From Castanea sativa (taxonomy: Eukaryota > Streptophyta > Magnoliopsida > Fagales > Fagaceae), in the NCBI RefSeq assembly GCF_040712315.1, contig NC_134020.1, positions 33,825,751 through 33,889,750 of the forward strand: 64,000 nt of DNA, in the 5' to 3' direction. Every line of letters starts with the position of its first letter. Position 1 is the first letter of the stretch. Positions 61,792 through 64,000 of this stretch are shown in pieces. Below the pieces are notes generated by a model that was not told the origin of the DNA, ran no database searches, and was given only the letters and a program-made list of their open reading frames with translations. The position numbers were made by a program, and so were the translations under genes.

Positions 61792-61853
61792 TGTAAGAAC
61801 ATAGAGTTGGGTTGCCCAAGCTCACTTAGAATGGTGAGATTGGAATTCTTGAG
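61792..61853 (-). repeat. 5' LTR fragment of the gypsy element
   Basis: 62 bp matching the start of 51222-51824 with four transition differences. The remainder of the LTR lies beyond the copia insertion, outside the window. Confidence 0.85.
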
Positions 61854-63279
61854 TGTTAGGATTCGTGACCTTAAATTCTATTGTATAATGCTATGTATAC
61901 TATTATGTATGACATTATGTGTGACTTAATGTTGTGATTAATAAAGTTGTTTTATTATTATCTGAAATATTGGTAACATGAATATTGGGACATTACCATA
62001 TAGTTCATGAAATGCATTGTATGTGATTTAGTCACAGAAGATGTAAATCACAAGTTCTTTGTAAACTCAAAATGTAGTTTGTAGTCGGTGATGAAATTGG
62101 GCATTTCATCTGCGAAGACTATAACATATCAATTAAGATGATTTGTCTTGATCATGGAAATAGGAATTTTTAGTTGGTATGTTGATATGTTTTAAGAGTT
62201 AAAACATATTGAACTGGACTGGTGTGCGATTTATTATTCTCCTAACGACTGTTAAATGAATAATAAACTCACGACTTGTATTTGCATGAACTCTTAATCC
62301 TGAGAGAATAATGGACTTGATCATAAGATGTAGGTTGCTTTGATATATCAGGAGTGAGATCTAGAGTTACAATCAAAACCTCAGTATGTTGGGTAACCAC
62401 ATTTAATATTGATGGAACATATATTTTCAAGATGGAACATATATTTTCAAGATGAAACATATATTTTCAAGATGAAATTCATAGTCTCTTAACGGAGATA
62501 CAAAATATTCCCTTGAGATAAGTTTAATGGGTTTGTTATTCAGAGAGTTAGGCCAAACCACTTTAGTAAGGAGTTACTAAAGTATATGTTTATAGAATTG
62601 AATTTTATAAATATATGATGAGTAACTTAAAGGATTAAACCGGATACTCAAAAATAAGATGTAGTAATTTACAAAGTGGCAGTCTACATTCATGATTTTG
62701 TGTTACTACGAATATTTTATGAAGGAGTTGCATATACAATAAAGTCTTGGGATATTATTTATAAATAAGGCCTAGAGTGCAATTATATTTATATAGTGGT
62801 ATTAAATATAATTAATGGTAACTTTAGACTTGTAAAGAGTTGACAGAAATGCCCAAAACCCATTGGAACTAGTGGCTTATTAGTCTGTTTTGGTCCCACT
62901 CAAAACCACACACTTAAGCCTAATTGGAAAGGCCCAAAAGGTCAGCCCAATTAGATAATCAGTTAGATACAAAGAGAGAAACATACATAATTTTCTATAG
63001 TGAACAACTAGAACATCATTGTGAAGTGGGGTACGTGAGTGTTAGACACTTTGACATTCTCCCTTAGTAAATTGATTGAGAAACCACACATCTTGAGCGT
63101 TAGTGGAATTGGAGTGAAGATTGAAAGTGTTCCTGAGTGATTTTGATCTTCATTTAAAATTCACCTCTCCAAGGTACACTCTCTTGTTCTTATATTCTAG
63201 AACTTATATAGTGCATGTTAACATTTATGAATGAAGTAGATCCGTTATTTTTCCGCTGCGTACATCCATATTTCCAACA
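61854..63279 (+). repeat. 5' LTR of the copia-type element, 1426 bp
   Basis: It begins TGTTAGGATTCGTGACC and ends CATATTTCCAACA, with TGTT/AACA terminal inverted bases, and is followed directly by a primer binding site. The 5' boundary is exact because it interrupts the gypsy LTR homology. The 5 bp before it (TTGAG) should be one half of the target duplication. Confidence 0.8.
62411..62470 (+). repeat. Three tandem 20 bp units inside the copia LTR
   Basis: GATGGAACATATATTTTCAA occurs three times in a row, the third copy with one change (GATGAAACAT). It lies in the central part of the LTR. Confidence 0.95.
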
Positions 63280-63281
63280 AT

Positions 63282-63295
63282 TGGTATCAAAGCGG
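63282..63295 (+). other. tRNA-Met-type primer binding site
   Basis: TGGTATCAAAGCGG lies three bases after the LTR end. TGGTATCAGAGC, complementary to the 3' end of initiator tRNA-Met, is the usual site in plant copia elements; here one base differs. Confidence 0.8.
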
Positions 63296-63599
63296 TCTTC
63301 CTTTTCATATCTGTTTAACATGTTTTGAGTTTTGGAATTATTAACAATAATTTTATGTTGTTAGAAATTAGTTTTCTGCATGGTTGTTGAAATTGTTGTT
63401 TTTTATAAAAATTGATATTGATGTTATGATGTTGTTTAATTTTAATTTAAGTATGTTAAACTGAACTTAAGGCTATAGCATCAATGAAATTCAGTTTTGA
63501 TATCAATTCTTGTTCATTATGATCATATGTTGGTTGTTTTGTACATGAAAACGTTGAAAAAATTATCTTAGAAAAATTCTGAAAAATTCGAAATTCGTG

Positions 63600-63795
63600 A
63601 CACTCGATCGATCAAGAATCTCTCGAGCATCAATCGAGCTAACAGAAGATTTATCGATCGATTGAGGCTCTGTTGAGAATCGATCGAGTTTTGTAGAACT
63701 TTTTCTCGATCGATTGAGAATCTGCCGAGAATTGATCGAGCAACCACAACTTTTCTCGATCGATCGAGGTACATCCTCGATCGATCGAGGATTGA
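63600..63795 (+). repeat. Cluster of CTCGATCGAT palindromes in the copia leader
   Basis: About a dozen variants of (C)TCGATCGA(T)TGAG or CTCGATCGATCGAG occur within 200 bp, spaced irregularly. Several are perfect palindromes. No coding frame is apparent. Confidence 0.85.
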
Positions 63796-64000
63796 AGGTT
63801 CAGAATTTTATCTAAGTGTTTTTTTTACATATATAAAGAGCAAGACAATGTGAAATTAGATTATGCATATTTTAAATTTTAAAAACCTTTATTTCAAAAC
63901 ATCTAGTGGGAGAGAGATACAAGGGTTGAATCTCACGGCCTCCATTGTCGGTTTATAGTAGTGTGATTAAGTACCTTGCCTTGGCATATATGCCTTGCTC

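Larger units (their letters stand above)
51222..61853 (-). mobile_element. Degenerate Ty3/gypsy retrotransposon, Tat-lineage type
   Basis: On the minus strand the order is partial 5' LTR, PBS, gag, protease, reverse transcriptase, RNase H, second RNase H, integrase, tandem repeats, an opposite-strand ORF region and 3' LTR. The integrase-last order defines Ty3/gypsy. A second RNase H and extra ORFs between integrase and the 3' LTR are known features of the plant Tat lineage. Many stops and frameshifts make it non-autonomous. A Harbinger-like MITE (55190-55837) sits inside it, and a copia element has split its 5' LTR at 61853/61854. Confidence 0.9.
61854..64000 (+). mobile_element. Ty1/copia-type retrotransposon, 5' end (runs off the window)
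   Basis: A long terminal repeat, primer binding site and untranslated leader are present; gag-pol would lie beyond 64000. It is inserted into the gypsy 5' LTR, so it is the younger of the two. The class is inferred from the TGTT...AACA ends and the tRNA-Met-type primer site; no protein domain is in view. Confidence 0.7.

Noticed and set aside
63600..63795. CRISPR-like array of short repeats
   Set aside because: The repeats are short palindromes with irregular spacing in a plant retrotransposon leader; there are no constant-length spacers or cas genes.

Overview
This is a 64 kb piece of nuclear DNA from a flowering plant, a eudicot judging by the codon style and gene families. The genes are split by GT-AG introns, ribosomal protein regulatory motifs are present, and AT-rich spacers are crowded with plant transposons (hAT, Harbinger-like MITEs, tRNA-type SINEs, LINEs, Ty3/gypsy and Ty1/copia). 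The repeat families and gene sequences would suit a woody rosid such as a Fagaceae tree, but that is a guess. No bacterial, organellar or viral system is visible.

Four intact protein-coding genes can be reconstructed exon by exon. (1) 6655-19242 (+): an LRR receptor-like kinase of the At1g06840 / LRR-VIII-1 type, 20 coding exons, about 955 aa. (2) 22266-24350 (+): cytosolic ribosomal protein uL16/RPL10, 4 exons, 224 aa, with telo-box and site II promoter motifs. (3) 29905-33083 (-): a B3-domain nuclear protein, 7 exons, 358 aa. (4) 37078-41408 (-): a STAR/quaking-like KH-domain RNA-binding protein, 7 exons, 281 aa, whose first coding intron appears to be GC-AG. The exon phases join without a frame break in all four.

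Layout: 1-6.5 kb is repeats and transposons, including a hAT-like element, a Harbinger-like MITE and a 361 bp duplication just upstream of the kinase. 6.5-19.3 kb is the kinase gene, whose introns carry a SINE with a perfect 18 bp target duplication, a LINE remnant and a palindromic MITE. 19.3-22 kb is MITE-rich spacer, and 22-24.4 kb is RPL10. 24.4-29.9 kb is spacer with a LINE fragment and two Harbinger-like elements. 29.9-33.4 kb is the B3 gene and 37-41.9 kb the KH gene, with MITEs between them. 42-51.2 kb is AT-rich spacer with microsatellites, a small hAT and a second copy of the SINE.

From 51.2 kb to the end lies nested retrotransposon DNA. A decayed Ty3/gypsy element of Tat-lineage type runs on the minus strand (gag 61.7 kb to integrase 56.5 kb, two RNase H domains). 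Between integrase and its 3' LTR it carries a separate plus-strand ORF with its own TATA box and a probable 77 bp spliceosomal intron. Its 5' LTR is cut after 62 bp by a Ty1/copia element on the plus strand, with a 1426 bp LTR, a tRNA-Met-type primer binding site and a leader full of CTCGATCGAT palindromes; this element runs off the window. The antisense ORF and the nested structure are the most interesting parts. I see no evidence of a wholly new cellular system.
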